A stretch of 5,868 nucleotides of DNA from assembly GCA_938039345.1 (NCBI GenBank), contig CALHVB010000117.1, forward strand, positions 1 to 5,868, read 5' to 3'. The DNA comes from an uncultured Sediminicola sp. Its GTDB lineage: Bacteria > Bacteroidota > Bacteroidia > Flavobacteriales > Flavobacteriaceae. Both the position numbers and the translations under genes were made by a program. Shown here one piece after another: positions 1 through 5,868 of this stretch; position 1 is the stretch's first letter; each line of letters begins with the position of its first letter. The notes under the pieces are model-generated. The model made no database searches and was not told where the DNA came from. It worked only from the letters and a program-made list of their open reading frames with translations.

Positions 1-386
1 TTCAGCAAATACTATCTGTAGTAATGGCATTTTTGCTATTGGTTTCTACTACTTCTTGGAAAGTAGAGAAGCATTACTGTATGGGGCGTTTAGTAGCAGT
101 TTCTTTTTTTAAAGATGCCGATAAATGTGGTATGGATTTAAAGAAAGGCGCTACAGAGAGCAAATCTTGTTGTAGTGATGAGGTAATTGTTGTAGAAGGG
201 CAAGATGATTTACAGTTTTCTTTTGATGATGTATCTTTAGAACAACAGTTTTTTGTAGTTGCGCTCACAACTTCTTATTTAAATACATTATACATACTAG
301 AAAATAGGCATATTCATGAAAATGATTATTCTCCGCCCATTTTAGTAGAAAACATACAGGTTTTAGACCAAGTTTTCCTTATTTGA
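1..386 (+). CDS. HYC_CC_PP-type small exported protein, 5' end cut by the window
   Basis: This is the C-terminal part of a small Bacteroidota protein of the HYC_CC_PP type, whose molecular function is not known. The three name-giving motifs are visible: His-Tyr-Cys at 72-80, Cys-Cys at 168-173 and Pro-Pro at 333-338. A further Cys lies in a CGM motif just after 120. The reading frame stays open to the left edge: codons from position 3 read QQILSVV directly before the ATG at 24. That ATG sits inside a hydrophobic stretch (MAFLLLVSTT) that looks like the core of a signal peptide, so the true start is probably upstream of the window. The stop is TGA at 384-386. The His-x-His near the end and the four Cys suggest metal or thiol chemistry outside the cytoplasm, which fits the HMA and receptor genes that follow, but this is inference. 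Recognition of the family is by motif only. Confidence 0.8.
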   Translation, partial: QQILSVVMAFLLLVSTTSWKVEKHYCMGRLVAVSFFKDADKCGMDLKKGATESKSCCSDEVIVVEGQDDLQFSFDDVSLEQQFFVVALTTSYLNTLYILENRHIHENDYSPPILVENIQVLDQVFLI

Positions 387-481
387 TATAAAAGTTTACA
401 GTTTTAGGTAATTATTACTCCTGAAAAATAGAGGGGTATTTAATTTATTATTTAAACAAAGTAATTTTTATATTAAAAATC
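387..481. other. Intergenic gap before the HMA-MauE gene, possible control region
   Basis: This 95-bp AT-rich gap separates the HYC_CC_PP gene from the HMA-MauE gene, and is wider than the 5- and 17-bp gaps that follow. It holds two small inverted repeats (406-422 and 464-480). No match to the Bacteroidota -7 consensus TAnnTTTG with a -33 TTG was found; the nearest is TAATTTTT at 462-469 without a good upstream element. No GC-rich hairpin with a T-run is seen. It may hold a promoter or be a longer spacer within one transcript. Confidence 0.35.
464..480. repeat. Perfect AT-only inverted repeat just before a start codon
   Basis: ATTTTTA (464-470) and TAAAAAT (474-480) are perfect reverse complements around a 3-base spacer, ending one base before the ATG at 482. 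An all-A/T hairpin here would be weak in RNA, so the more likely effects are an accessible A-rich ribosome-loading site on the message or an AT-rich protein-binding site on the DNA. In such AT-rich DNA it could also be chance. Confidence 0.3.
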
Positions 482-1195
482 ATGAAAAAAATATATACAA
501 TAACAGGGATGACATGCAATGGTTGCGTTGCATTTGTTACTAAAAGTCTCTTAGCTATAAATGAGGTTGATGAAGTAAAAATAGATTTAGCGCTTTCTAA
601 AGCAGTACTTCATTTAAATAAATCAACACCCCTTAAAACATTACAAGATGCGTTGCCTAGTAAATACGTTGTTACCGAAAAAGTAATTCAGCAAAATACA
701 ATAGCCTCGAAAGAGTCTACATTAAAGCAATTAAGGCCTTTGTTTCTAATATTTACATACCTTCTTGTGGCTACTTTTTTGCTAAACTATAAAGAGCAGC
801 GTATTACAGATGCTATGCTAGATTTTATGGGTTTATTTTATATTGTATTTAGCTTTTTTAAGCTATTAGATTTAAAAGGGTTTCCTAAATCGTTTCGTAT
901 GTACGATCCTATTGCTAAAGCAATTCCTATTTATGGCTGGGTATATCCGTTTATAGAGGTAATTTTAGGGATTTTATTTTTAATGCGAATTCAAATTCCA
1001 ATAGCTTTAATAGTAACGCTTGTAATTTTAGGAGTAACTACAGTAGGCGTATTAAAAACATTGGTAGATAAAAAAACAATTCAGTGTGCGTGTTTAGGAA
1101 CAGCATTAAAATTACCAATGACCAAGGCTACATTCATAGAGAATAGTATCATGATTGTTATGGCAATACTAATGCTTATTAATATCTATATATAA
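482..1195 (+). CDS. HMA-domain / MauE-like membrane fusion protein
   Basis: The protein (237 aa) joins two modules. Residues 1 to about 68 form an HMA metal-binding domain with the typical GMTCNGC loop, Cys12 and Cys15 being the expected soft-metal ligands. From about residue 85 there are roughly five hydrophobic segments (about 85-102, 111-129, 147-168, 171-190 and 219-237), matching the MauE/DoxX-like membrane family. The CACLG motif (Cys202, Cys204), followed by LPMTKATFIEN, corresponds to the C-x-C-[FL]-G signature of MauE-like proteins, which in methylamine dehydrogenase maturation are linked to thiol redox. There is no signal peptide before the HMA domain, so that domain may face the cytoplasm; topology was judged by eye. 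The receptor gene starts 5 bp after the stop, which indicates an operon. The likely role is accepting a metal or keeping metal-binding thiols reduced at the inner membrane. The ATG at 482 puts the HMA domain at the exact N-terminus and is well supported. Confidence 0.88.
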   Translation: MKKIYTITGMTCNGCVAFVTKSLLAINEVDEVKIDLALSKAVLHLNKSTPLKTLQDALPSKYVVTEKVIQQNTIASKESTLKQLRPLFLIFTYLLVATFLLNYKEQRITDAMLDFMGLFYIVFSFFKLLDLKGFPKSFRMYDPIAKAIPIYGWVYPFIEVILGILFLMRIQIPIALIVTLVILGVTTVGVLKTLVDKKTIQCACLGTALKLPMTKATFIENSIMIVMAILMLINIYI

Positions 1196-1200
1196 AAAGT

Positions 1201-3432
1201 ATGAAAAGCATATTATATATAGTAGTAATGTTTCCAATATTTCTTTTTTCGCAAGAGAAACTTAATGGCCTTATTCAGGAAATAAATGAGGAAGGAGAAA
1301 AACTACCATTGTCGGGTGTAAATGTGTATTGGTTAAATACAGCTATAGGAACCATTACAGATATAAACGGTGAGTTTACCATAGACTACACAACAGCGTA
1401 TACTAAATTGGTAATTAGTTATGTAGGTTTTAAAACAGATACATTAACAGTAACAAAACCCAATAAGCTTGTACATACACTGCAAGCATCTAATACCTTA
1501 GATGAGGTAACGGTAACATCGGAAAAGCAAACCACAGTTAAATCTTATTTACAGGCAGCAAATGTAGTAACCGTTAGTAGTGATGAGCTTTTAAAAGCGG
1601 CTTGTTGTAATTTATCGGAGAGCTTTGAAACTAACCCTTCTATAGATGTAAATTTTGCCGATGCTGTCTCAGGAACACGACAAATAAAGATGTTGGGGCT
1701 TACAACACCTTACATTTTAATAGCTACAGAGAATATACCATCAATCCGCGGAGCATCACAAGCATTTGGTCTTAGCTTTATACCAGGAACTTGGGTAGAA
1801 AGTATACAAATAACAAAAGGAGCGGGGAGTGTAGTAAATGGTTTTGAAAGTATAGCAGGACAAATTAATGCTGAATTAGTAAAGCCATCAACAGACGATA
1901 AACTATTTGTAAATTTTTATGGGGCATCTAATACGCGATTAGAATTAAATACGCATTTAAATACAAAGGTTAACGATAAATGGTATACGGGTTTATATCT
2001 ACATGGGAATTCTCACAATAAAAAACATGATGTAAATGATGATGGGTTTTTAGATATGCCCTTGTATCATCAAATTAATATCATGAACCGTTGGCAATAT
2101 ATCAATGCAGAAAAAGGCTTTGTAAGTTTTATTAATTTAAAATATTTGAATGATGAAAAACAAGCAGGAGAATTAAACTTTAATCCAGACACAGATAAAT
2201 TAACAACAACATTTTGGGGTAGTGAGATTGATACGCAGCGTTATGAGATTGCAACTAAACTAGGTTATGTAAACCCAAATCTTCCTTGGCAAAGTTTAGG
2301 GGTACAAACCGCTTATAGTGGGCATAGGCAAGCATCTTATTTTGGGTTAAATGCCTACAATATTAAACACAATAGCTTGTATGCAAATGTTATTTATAAC
2401 ACAATCATTAATAACTCTAAGCACAAGCTTAAAACAGGGGTAAATTATACTTATGATGATTATGATGAGCTTGTAAATACTATAAACTACGAAAGAACAG
2501 AAAAGTCAATAGGTGCTTTTTTTGAGTATAATTATGACGATTTAGATAAAATAAATTTAATAGCAGGTGTTCGTTTAGATAATCATAATATACTAGGAAC
2601 TTTTTTTACTCCCAGATTACATGTGCGCTATACGCCATGGGATAAATCTGCTTTAAGAGCATCTTTAGGCAGGGGAAAACGTAGTGCTAATATTTTTGCC
2701 GAAAATCAGCAGTTGTTTGCAACATCAAGACAAATAAATATTACAGGGAATTCTTCTGGGGCTTATAATTTAAACCCAGAAATAGCTTGGAATTACGGGG
2801 TTTCCTTTCTGCAAGGATTTAATCTGTTTGGTAAAAAAGCAGATATTATGCTAGACTATTATAAAACCGATTTTAAAAATCAGGTAGTGGTAGATTATGA
2901 AAATCCTAGACAAATTAGCTTTTATAATTTAGAAGGAGATAGCTACGCAAATAGTTTTCAGGCAGAAATTAATTATAAGGCCTTTAAAGGTTTTGATATG
3001 CGTTTGGCTTATAAATATTATGATGTTAAAACAACCTATGTTTCAGGAAAATTAGAAAAACCATTAGTGCCTAAAAATCGTTTATTTGCTAATATGTCTT
3101 ATGAAACCGATATAAAAAATGATGCGCAATGGAAATTTGATACCACTTTTAATTGGTTAGGAAAGCAGCGTTTTTCATCTACAATAGTAAATCCTATAGC
3201 ATATCAATTACCAAATAAAACACCAACAATAGCAACCTTAAATATGCAAGTAACCAAAGTATTTTCTAAAAAGTTTGAAGTATATTTAGGAGGAGAGAAT
3301 ATTACAAATGTTAGGCAATCTAATCCCATTTTGGGTGCAGATGAGCCTTTTGGAGCAAATTTTGATACTACTTTTGTATATGGTCCAATTTTTGGAAGCT
3401 TATACTATACAGGCATACGATTTAAAATATAA
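1201..3432 (+). CDS. TonB-dependent outer-membrane receptor, probably for a metal
   Basis: The protein (743 aa) is an outer-membrane gated pore driven by TonB. A short signal peptide (about 1-18, ending LFSQ) is followed by a carboxypeptidase-regulatory-like beta-sandwich (about 22-93, including ITDINGEFTI and ISYVGF). Then come a TonB-box-like LDEVTVT (100-106), a plug domain (about 110-228, including IKMLG, IRGA and ESIQITKGAGSVVNG) and a beta-barrel to the C-terminus, which ends with aromatic-rich strands. Length is normal for the family. The only two cysteines are adjacent, Cys135-Cys136, early in the plug, and Met164 follows in the same domain; these could be soft-metal ligands, by analogy with the plug Cys in the copper receptor OprC. 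A DVNDDGFLD loop (277-285) resembles a calcium-binding loop. Close linkage to two HMA-domain genes (5 bp after one, 17 bp before the other) argues for metal rather than glycan import; there is no SusD partner. The substrate is not proven. Confidence 0.93.
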   Translation: MKSILYIVVMFPIFLFSQEKLNGLIQEINEEGEKLPLSGVNVYWLNTAIGTITDINGEFTIDYTTAYTKLVISYVGFKTDTLTVTKPNKLVHTLQASNTLDEVTVTSEKQTTVKSYLQAANVVTVSSDELLKAACCNLSESFETNPSIDVNFADAVSGTRQIKMLGLTTPYILIATENIPSIRGASQAFGLSFIPGTWVESIQITKGAGSVVNGFESIAGQINAELVKPSTDDKLFVNFYGASNTRLELNTHLNTKVNDKWYTGLYLHGNSHNKKHDVNDDGFLDMPLYHQINIMNRWQYINAEKGFVSFINLKYLNDEKQAGELNFNPDTDKLTTTFWGSEIDTQRYEIATKLGYVNPNLPWQSLGVQTAYSGHRQASYFGLNAYNIKHNSLYANVIYNTIINNSKHKLKTGVNYTYDDYDELVNTINYERTEKSIGAFFEYNYDDLDKINLIAGVRLDNHNILGTFFTPRLHVRYTPWDKSALRASLGRGKRSANIFAENQQLFATSRQINITGNSSGAYNLNPEIAWNYGVSFLQGFNLFGKKADIMLDYYKTDFKNQVVVDYENPRQISFYNLEGDSYANSFQAEINYKAFKGFDMRLAYKYYDVKTTYVSGKLEKPLVPKNRLFANMSYETDIKNDAQWKFDTTFNWLGKQRFSSTIVNPIAYQLPNKTPTIATLNMQVTKVFSKKFEVYLGGENITNVRQSNPILGADEPFGANFDTTFVYGPIFGSLYYTGIRFKI

Positions 3433-3449
3433 TTATAAAATATAATACG

Positions 3450-3812
3450 ATGAAAAATACAATATTAGGAATTCTTTTTTTACTACTAACAGCAGTAACA
3501 TACGCACAAGAAAAGAATAAGAAAATGACTTTTGAGGTAGATGGTAAATGCGATATGTGTAAAGTACGTATAGAGAAAGCGGCACTTAGTGTTTCTGGAG
3601 TAAAATATGCGCAATGGGATATACCAACACACCAATTATCATTAATTGTAGATGAGCGAAAAACTAATGCTATGAAAATAAAAACAGCATTGGTTGGGGT
3701 GGGTCATGATACAAAAGAGTTAAAAGCAACACAAGAAGCATATGATAGTGTACACCCTTGTTGTAAATATAGAAAGGATGATACCGATGATAGTAAAGAA
3801 CATAAGCAATAG
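3450..3812 (+). CDS. Exported HMA-domain metal-binding protein
   Basis: The protein (120 aa) has a clear signal peptide (about 1-19, cleavage probably at TYA before Gln20) followed by one HMA fold (about 25-92). The metal loop reads GKCDMCKVRIEKA, with Cys34 and Cys37 as the expected ligand pair. It should work in the periplasm as a metal carrier, unlike most HMA proteins, which are cytoplasmic. After the fold comes a second Cys-rich site, VHPCCKYR (His102, Cys104, Cys105), then a charged tail rich in Asp, Lys and Glu. This may be a second metal site or a docking site. The gene lies 17 bp after the receptor and is followed by a 104-bp gap, so it is probably the last gene of the 482-3812 transcript unit. 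A role in passing metal between the receptor and the inner-membrane HMA-MauE protein is an inference from order and motifs. No lipobox is present. Confidence 0.88.
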   Translation: MKNTILGILFLLLTAVTYAQEKNKKMTFEVDGKCDMCKVRIEKAALSVSGVKYAQWDIPTHQLSLIVDERKTNAMKIKTALVGVGHDTKELKATQEAYDSVHPCCKYRKDDTDDSKEHKQ

Positions 3813-3916
3813 TTTAGAAAGAATAATCAAAACACATTAATGTTTATTGCTAAATGTTAAAAAAATAAACTTTTATCTTATTAATGTAAGGTTTTCTTCT
3901 TTTTAGATACTAAGAC
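3813..3916. other. Intergenic gap before the outer-membrane barrel gene
   Basis: This 104-bp AT-rich spacer holds a 10-bp palindrome ACATTAATGT (3834-3843), and its core ATTAATGT recurs at 3880-3887. It also has a 7-bp inverted repeat GTTTATT (3842-3848) / AATAAAC (3864-3870) followed by TTTTATCTTATT. The latter could be a weak terminator for the upstream operon, but the stem is nearly all A/T and the loop is 15 bases, so support is poor. No clear TAnnTTTG promoter is present. A transcription boundary here is plausible but not shown. Confidence 0.3.
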
Positions 3917-4912
3917 ATGGGAATTTCTATGTTTATGTATTTTAAAATTATATTATCTGCATTTATTTTGTTTTTAAGTCAGCAGTTATTTTCTCAAACA
4001 TGCTGTTCTGGTGGCGTGCCTTTATCTAATAATTTAGGGCTTTCTAATGATGGTAAAGGTTCTGTGCAAGTAGGTTTAAATTATGATTATAACAACCTAA
4101 ATACACTAAATGCAGGTAGCTCCAAATTAGACGACAATTCTAGAAAACGTGTTACCAATTCTGTATTAGCAAATATTGGTTATGCAATTACCGACAGATT
4201 TTCTGTTGAAGGTTTATTTACATGGGTAAACCAAACTAGAAGAATTACTCAATTTAATAACGAAAATTTTATAGAAACCTCAGGTCTAGGTGATGCAGTA
4301 ATTCTATTAAAATATGCTTTGCCAGATGTTTTAGGAAAGAATACGGTATTAAATATAGGGGCAGGTACAAAAATGCCTTTAGGAGAATCAGATATTATAT
4401 CGGAACAAGGCATACAATTAACAGCAGATTTACAACCCGGAAGTGGTGCTTGGGATGCTTTAGGTTGGTTATCTATTTCTAAGCAATTAGACTTTAGACC
4501 AGCAGCAACAGTATCAGGGAGTTTTACCTATCGTTTTACAGGAGTTAATAATTCTTATTTAAATACATCAACCTATGAGTTTGGAGATGTAATACAAGCA
4601 AATGTGGGTTATGTGGATCAGTTGCTATTATTTAATATGGTAGTTAATCCGGGGGTAGTTTTTAAATATCGTAAATCTTCTAATGATAAAATTGATGATT
4701 CTAATATTCCTAATACAGGAGGAGAGTGGGTTTTTATTCGGCCAGAATTAAATGTTCAGATAACTACCAATCTAGGTTTTGTAACAAGGTTAGAATTACC
4801 ACTGTATAGTTATGTAGAAGGAACACAGTTAACACCAACTTCTAGGTTAACTGTAGGTTTTGCTTATAAGTTTAAGAAAAATAAAAGTAACATTATAAAT
4901 ATAAACAAATGA
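3917..4912 (+). CDS. Outer-membrane beta-barrel protein with a CC motif at the mature N-terminus
   Basis: The protein (331 aa) starts with a signal peptide whose hydrophobic core (IILSAFILFL) is followed by QQLFSQTCCSGG. Cleavage before Gln27 would put Cys29-Cys30 at positions 3-4 of the mature chain; these are the only cysteines. The rest alternates polar and hydrophobic residues as in a beta-barrel. It includes SGLGDAVILLKY (about 122-133), GAGTKMPLGES (about 148-158), LQPGSGAWD (172-180) and a last strand LTVGFAYKF (311-319) with a short Lys/Asn tail. This pattern resembles the broad barrel families once called MetA-pathway/phenol-degradation transporters; the substrate is unknown. Three in-frame ATGs lie close together (3917, 3929, 3935). 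The third gives the more usual MYFKII signal-peptide start, so the true start may be up to 18 bp later. The stop overlaps the start of the next gene (ATGA), suggesting coupled translation. The position after a metal-receptor operon suggests a related role, not certain. Confidence 0.82.
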   Translation: MGISMFMYFKIILSAFILFLSQQLFSQTCCSGGVPLSNNLGLSNDGKGSVQVGLNYDYNNLNTLNAGSSKLDDNSRKRVTNSVLANIGYAITDRFSVEGLFTWVNQTRRITQFNNENFIETSGLGDAVILLKYALPDVLGKNTVLNIGAGTKMPLGESDIISEQGIQLTADLQPGSGAWDALGWLSISKQLDFRPAATVSGSFTYRFTGVNNSYLNTSTYEFGDVIQANVGYVDQLLLFNMVVNPGVVFKYRKSSNDKIDDSNIPNTGGEWVFIRPELNVQITTNLGFVTRLELPLYSYVEGTQLTPTSRLTVGFAYKFKKNKSNIININK

Positions 4913-5868
4913 AAAAAGTATTTGCATTGCTAGTATGTATAGGTGTGCTGTTTTCTTGTAGTTCATCTAGTGTAGACGATTTTAACCGTGGACCACAACA
5001 ATCTTCTGAATGGAGTATTCCTATAGCAGAAGTTTTAGATGGAGGTCCGGGTAGAGATGGCATACCTGCCTTAACGAATCCTAATGTAGTTGCAGCGGCA
5101 ACTGTAACACAAAGTTTTCTGTTAGATTCAGATTTAGTGATAGGGTATAAGCAAGGAAATGTGGTAAAAGCGTACCCACATATTATTTTAGATTGGCACG
5201 AAATTATTAATGATAATTTGGGAGATATTTCTGTAGCGATAACTTATTGTCCGTTAACTGGGACTGGTATTGGATGGAATAGAGTTTTAAATGGTAGTGA
5301 AACTACTTTTGGCGTATCTGGACTTTTGTATAATACAAACCTTATTCCTTTTGATAGGGCAACTAATAGTAATTGGTCTCAGATATTAAATGAGTCTGTT
5401 AATGGAGATTTAATAGGAGATAAGATAGATGTTATTACATTGTTTGAAACAAATTGGGGTACTTGGAAAGCAATGTATCCAAATTCTGAAGTAGTAAGTA
5501 CAAGTACAGGCTTCTCTAGAACTTACGGTGTTTCTCCTTACGGAGACTACAATACAAATAATAATCGTTTTTTCTTTCCCGTAGCTAAAGATGATAGGCT
5601 GCCATTAAAGGAAAGAGTACACGCTATTATTGTTAATGATAAAGCTAAAACCTATAGGTTTAGTGATTTTAATACAGATAATGTAATTCAAGATTCTTTT
5701 GAAGGGAATGATTATTTAATTGTTGGTAATGAAAATTTTATGGTTTCATTTGAGTTAGATGCTTCTGTTGCTGGTTTAGAATTTAGCTATACTTTTTCAG
5801 GAGGAGAAGTATTGTTAACAGACAATGAAGGTAATGAATGGAATATTTTTGGTGAAGCAGTAAGCGGT
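4909..5868 (+). CDS. DUF3179-family lipoprotein, 3' end cut by the window
   Basis: An open frame starts at the ATG at 4909, overlapping the TGA of the barrel gene (4910-4912), and runs 320 codons to the right edge without a stop. The N-terminus MKKVFALLVCIGVLFSC is a lipoprotein signal with a lipobox ending at Cys17, so the mature protein should be lipid-anchored in the envelope. DUF3179 landmarks follow in order: VKAYPHIILDWHEIIND (86-102), TYCPLTGTG (112-120), FGVSGLLYNTNLIPFDR (134-150), W156, TWKAMYP (185-191), YGVSPYGDY (206-214), FFFP (221-224) and LPLKERV (231-237). The function of the family is unknown. Most members, as I recall them, have Cys-Pro-Leu-Cys in the central motif; here the second Cys is Thr117, leaving Cys114 as the only Cys in the mature domain. 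The missing C-terminus is probably short, since the main motifs are all present. Coupling to the barrel gene suggests that the two products act together. Confidence 0.85.
   Translation, partial: MKKVFALLVCIGVLFSCSSSSVDDFNRGPQQSSEWSIPIAEVLDGGPGRDGIPALTNPNVVAAATVTQSFLLDSDLVIGYKQGNVVKAYPHIILDWHEIINDNLGDISVAITYCPLTGTGIGWNRVLNGSETTFGVSGLLYNTNLIPFDRATNSNWSQILNESVNGDLIGDKIDVITLFETNWGTWKAMYPNSEVVSTSTGFSRTYGVSPYGDYNTNNNRFFFPVAKDDRLPLKERVHAIIVNDKAKTYRFSDFNTDNVIQDSFEGNDYLIVGNENFMVSFELDASVAGLEFSYTFSGGEVLLTDNEGNEWNIFGEAVSG

Noticed and set aside
24..26. ATG at 24 as the start of the first gene
   Set aside because: The frame is open to the left edge and the ATG falls within the signal-peptide core, with no basic N-terminal region after it. 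The gene most likely begins before the window.
74..268. Minus-strand open frame of 64 codons inside the HYC_CC_PP gene
   Set aside because: It lies wholly opposite a recognisable gene, has no family resemblance, and its apparent Cys and Ser richness is a by-product of the coding strand.
482..1195. MerT/MerP-type mercury transporter
   Set aside because: The HMA domain is at the N-terminus and the membrane part has the MauE-type CACLG motif at its end rather than the MerT Cys pair in the first membrane segment. No merA or merR-like gene is visible.
3349..3376. Promoter-like TTTG ... TACTTTTG about 75 bp before the exported HMA gene
   Set aside because: It matches the Bacteroidota TAnnTTTG consensus, but lies inside the receptor coding region, the 16-base spacer is short, and the 17-bp gene spacing makes read-through from the receptor the simpler explanation.
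1201..3432. SusC-type glycan importer
   Set aside because: The protein is shorter than typical SusC proteins of about 1000 residues and has no SusD gene beside it. The neighbours are HMA-domain genes.
3842..3877. Rho-independent terminator after the exported HMA gene
   Set aside because: The 7-bp stem has only one G-C pair and a 15-base loop, and the following T-run is short and broken. It is noted in the gap entry but not called a terminator.

Overview
The window looks like a piece of a Bacteroidota chromosome, most probably from the Flavobacteriaceae. The DNA is AT-rich and start codons are preceded by A-rich stretches rather than Shine-Dalgarno sites. Signal peptides often end before Gln. 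There is a TonB-dependent receptor with an N-terminal carboxypeptidase-regulatory-like domain, and a small protein of the Bacteroidota-restricted HYC_CC_PP type. No RNA gene, mobile element, CRISPR array or long repeat was seen.

All six genes lie on the + strand and both ends of the window cut a gene. In order they are: (1) the 3' part of a HYC_CC_PP-type small exported protein (1-386); (2) an inner-membrane fusion of a heavy-metal-associated (HMA) domain to a MauE/DoxX-like membrane domain (482-1195); (3) a TonB-dependent outer-membrane receptor (1201-3432); (4) an exported HMA-domain protein (3450-3812); (5) an outer-membrane beta-barrel protein whose mature N-terminus should start near QTCC (3917-4912); (6) a DUF3179-family lipoprotein that overlaps gene 5 by ATGA and runs off the right edge (4909-5868). 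Genes 2-4 are separated by only 5 and 17 bp and should be one transcript. Genes 5-6 are probably translationally coupled. Gaps of 95 bp (387-481) and 104 bp (3813-3916) are the likely places for promoters or processing sites, but neither contains a convincing Bacteroidota promoter.

The set reads as a cell-envelope handling system for a thiol-binding metal, with copper the most natural guess and mercury, zinc or cadmium not excluded. The receptor would carry substrate across the outer membrane, the exported HMA protein would bind it in the periplasm, and the HMA-MauE protein would receive it or manage thiol redox at the inner membrane. The second outer-membrane barrel and the DUF3179 lipoprotein would be accessory or separate. 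The most striking signal is an adjacent cysteine pair (Cys-Cys) in four of the six proteins (genes 1, 3, 4, 5). In the receptor and the barrel this pair supplies the only cysteines in the whole protein. The metal, the direction of transport and the role of the Cys pairs are inferences. No regulator, P-type ATPase or metal-reductase gene is visible that would fix the substrate.
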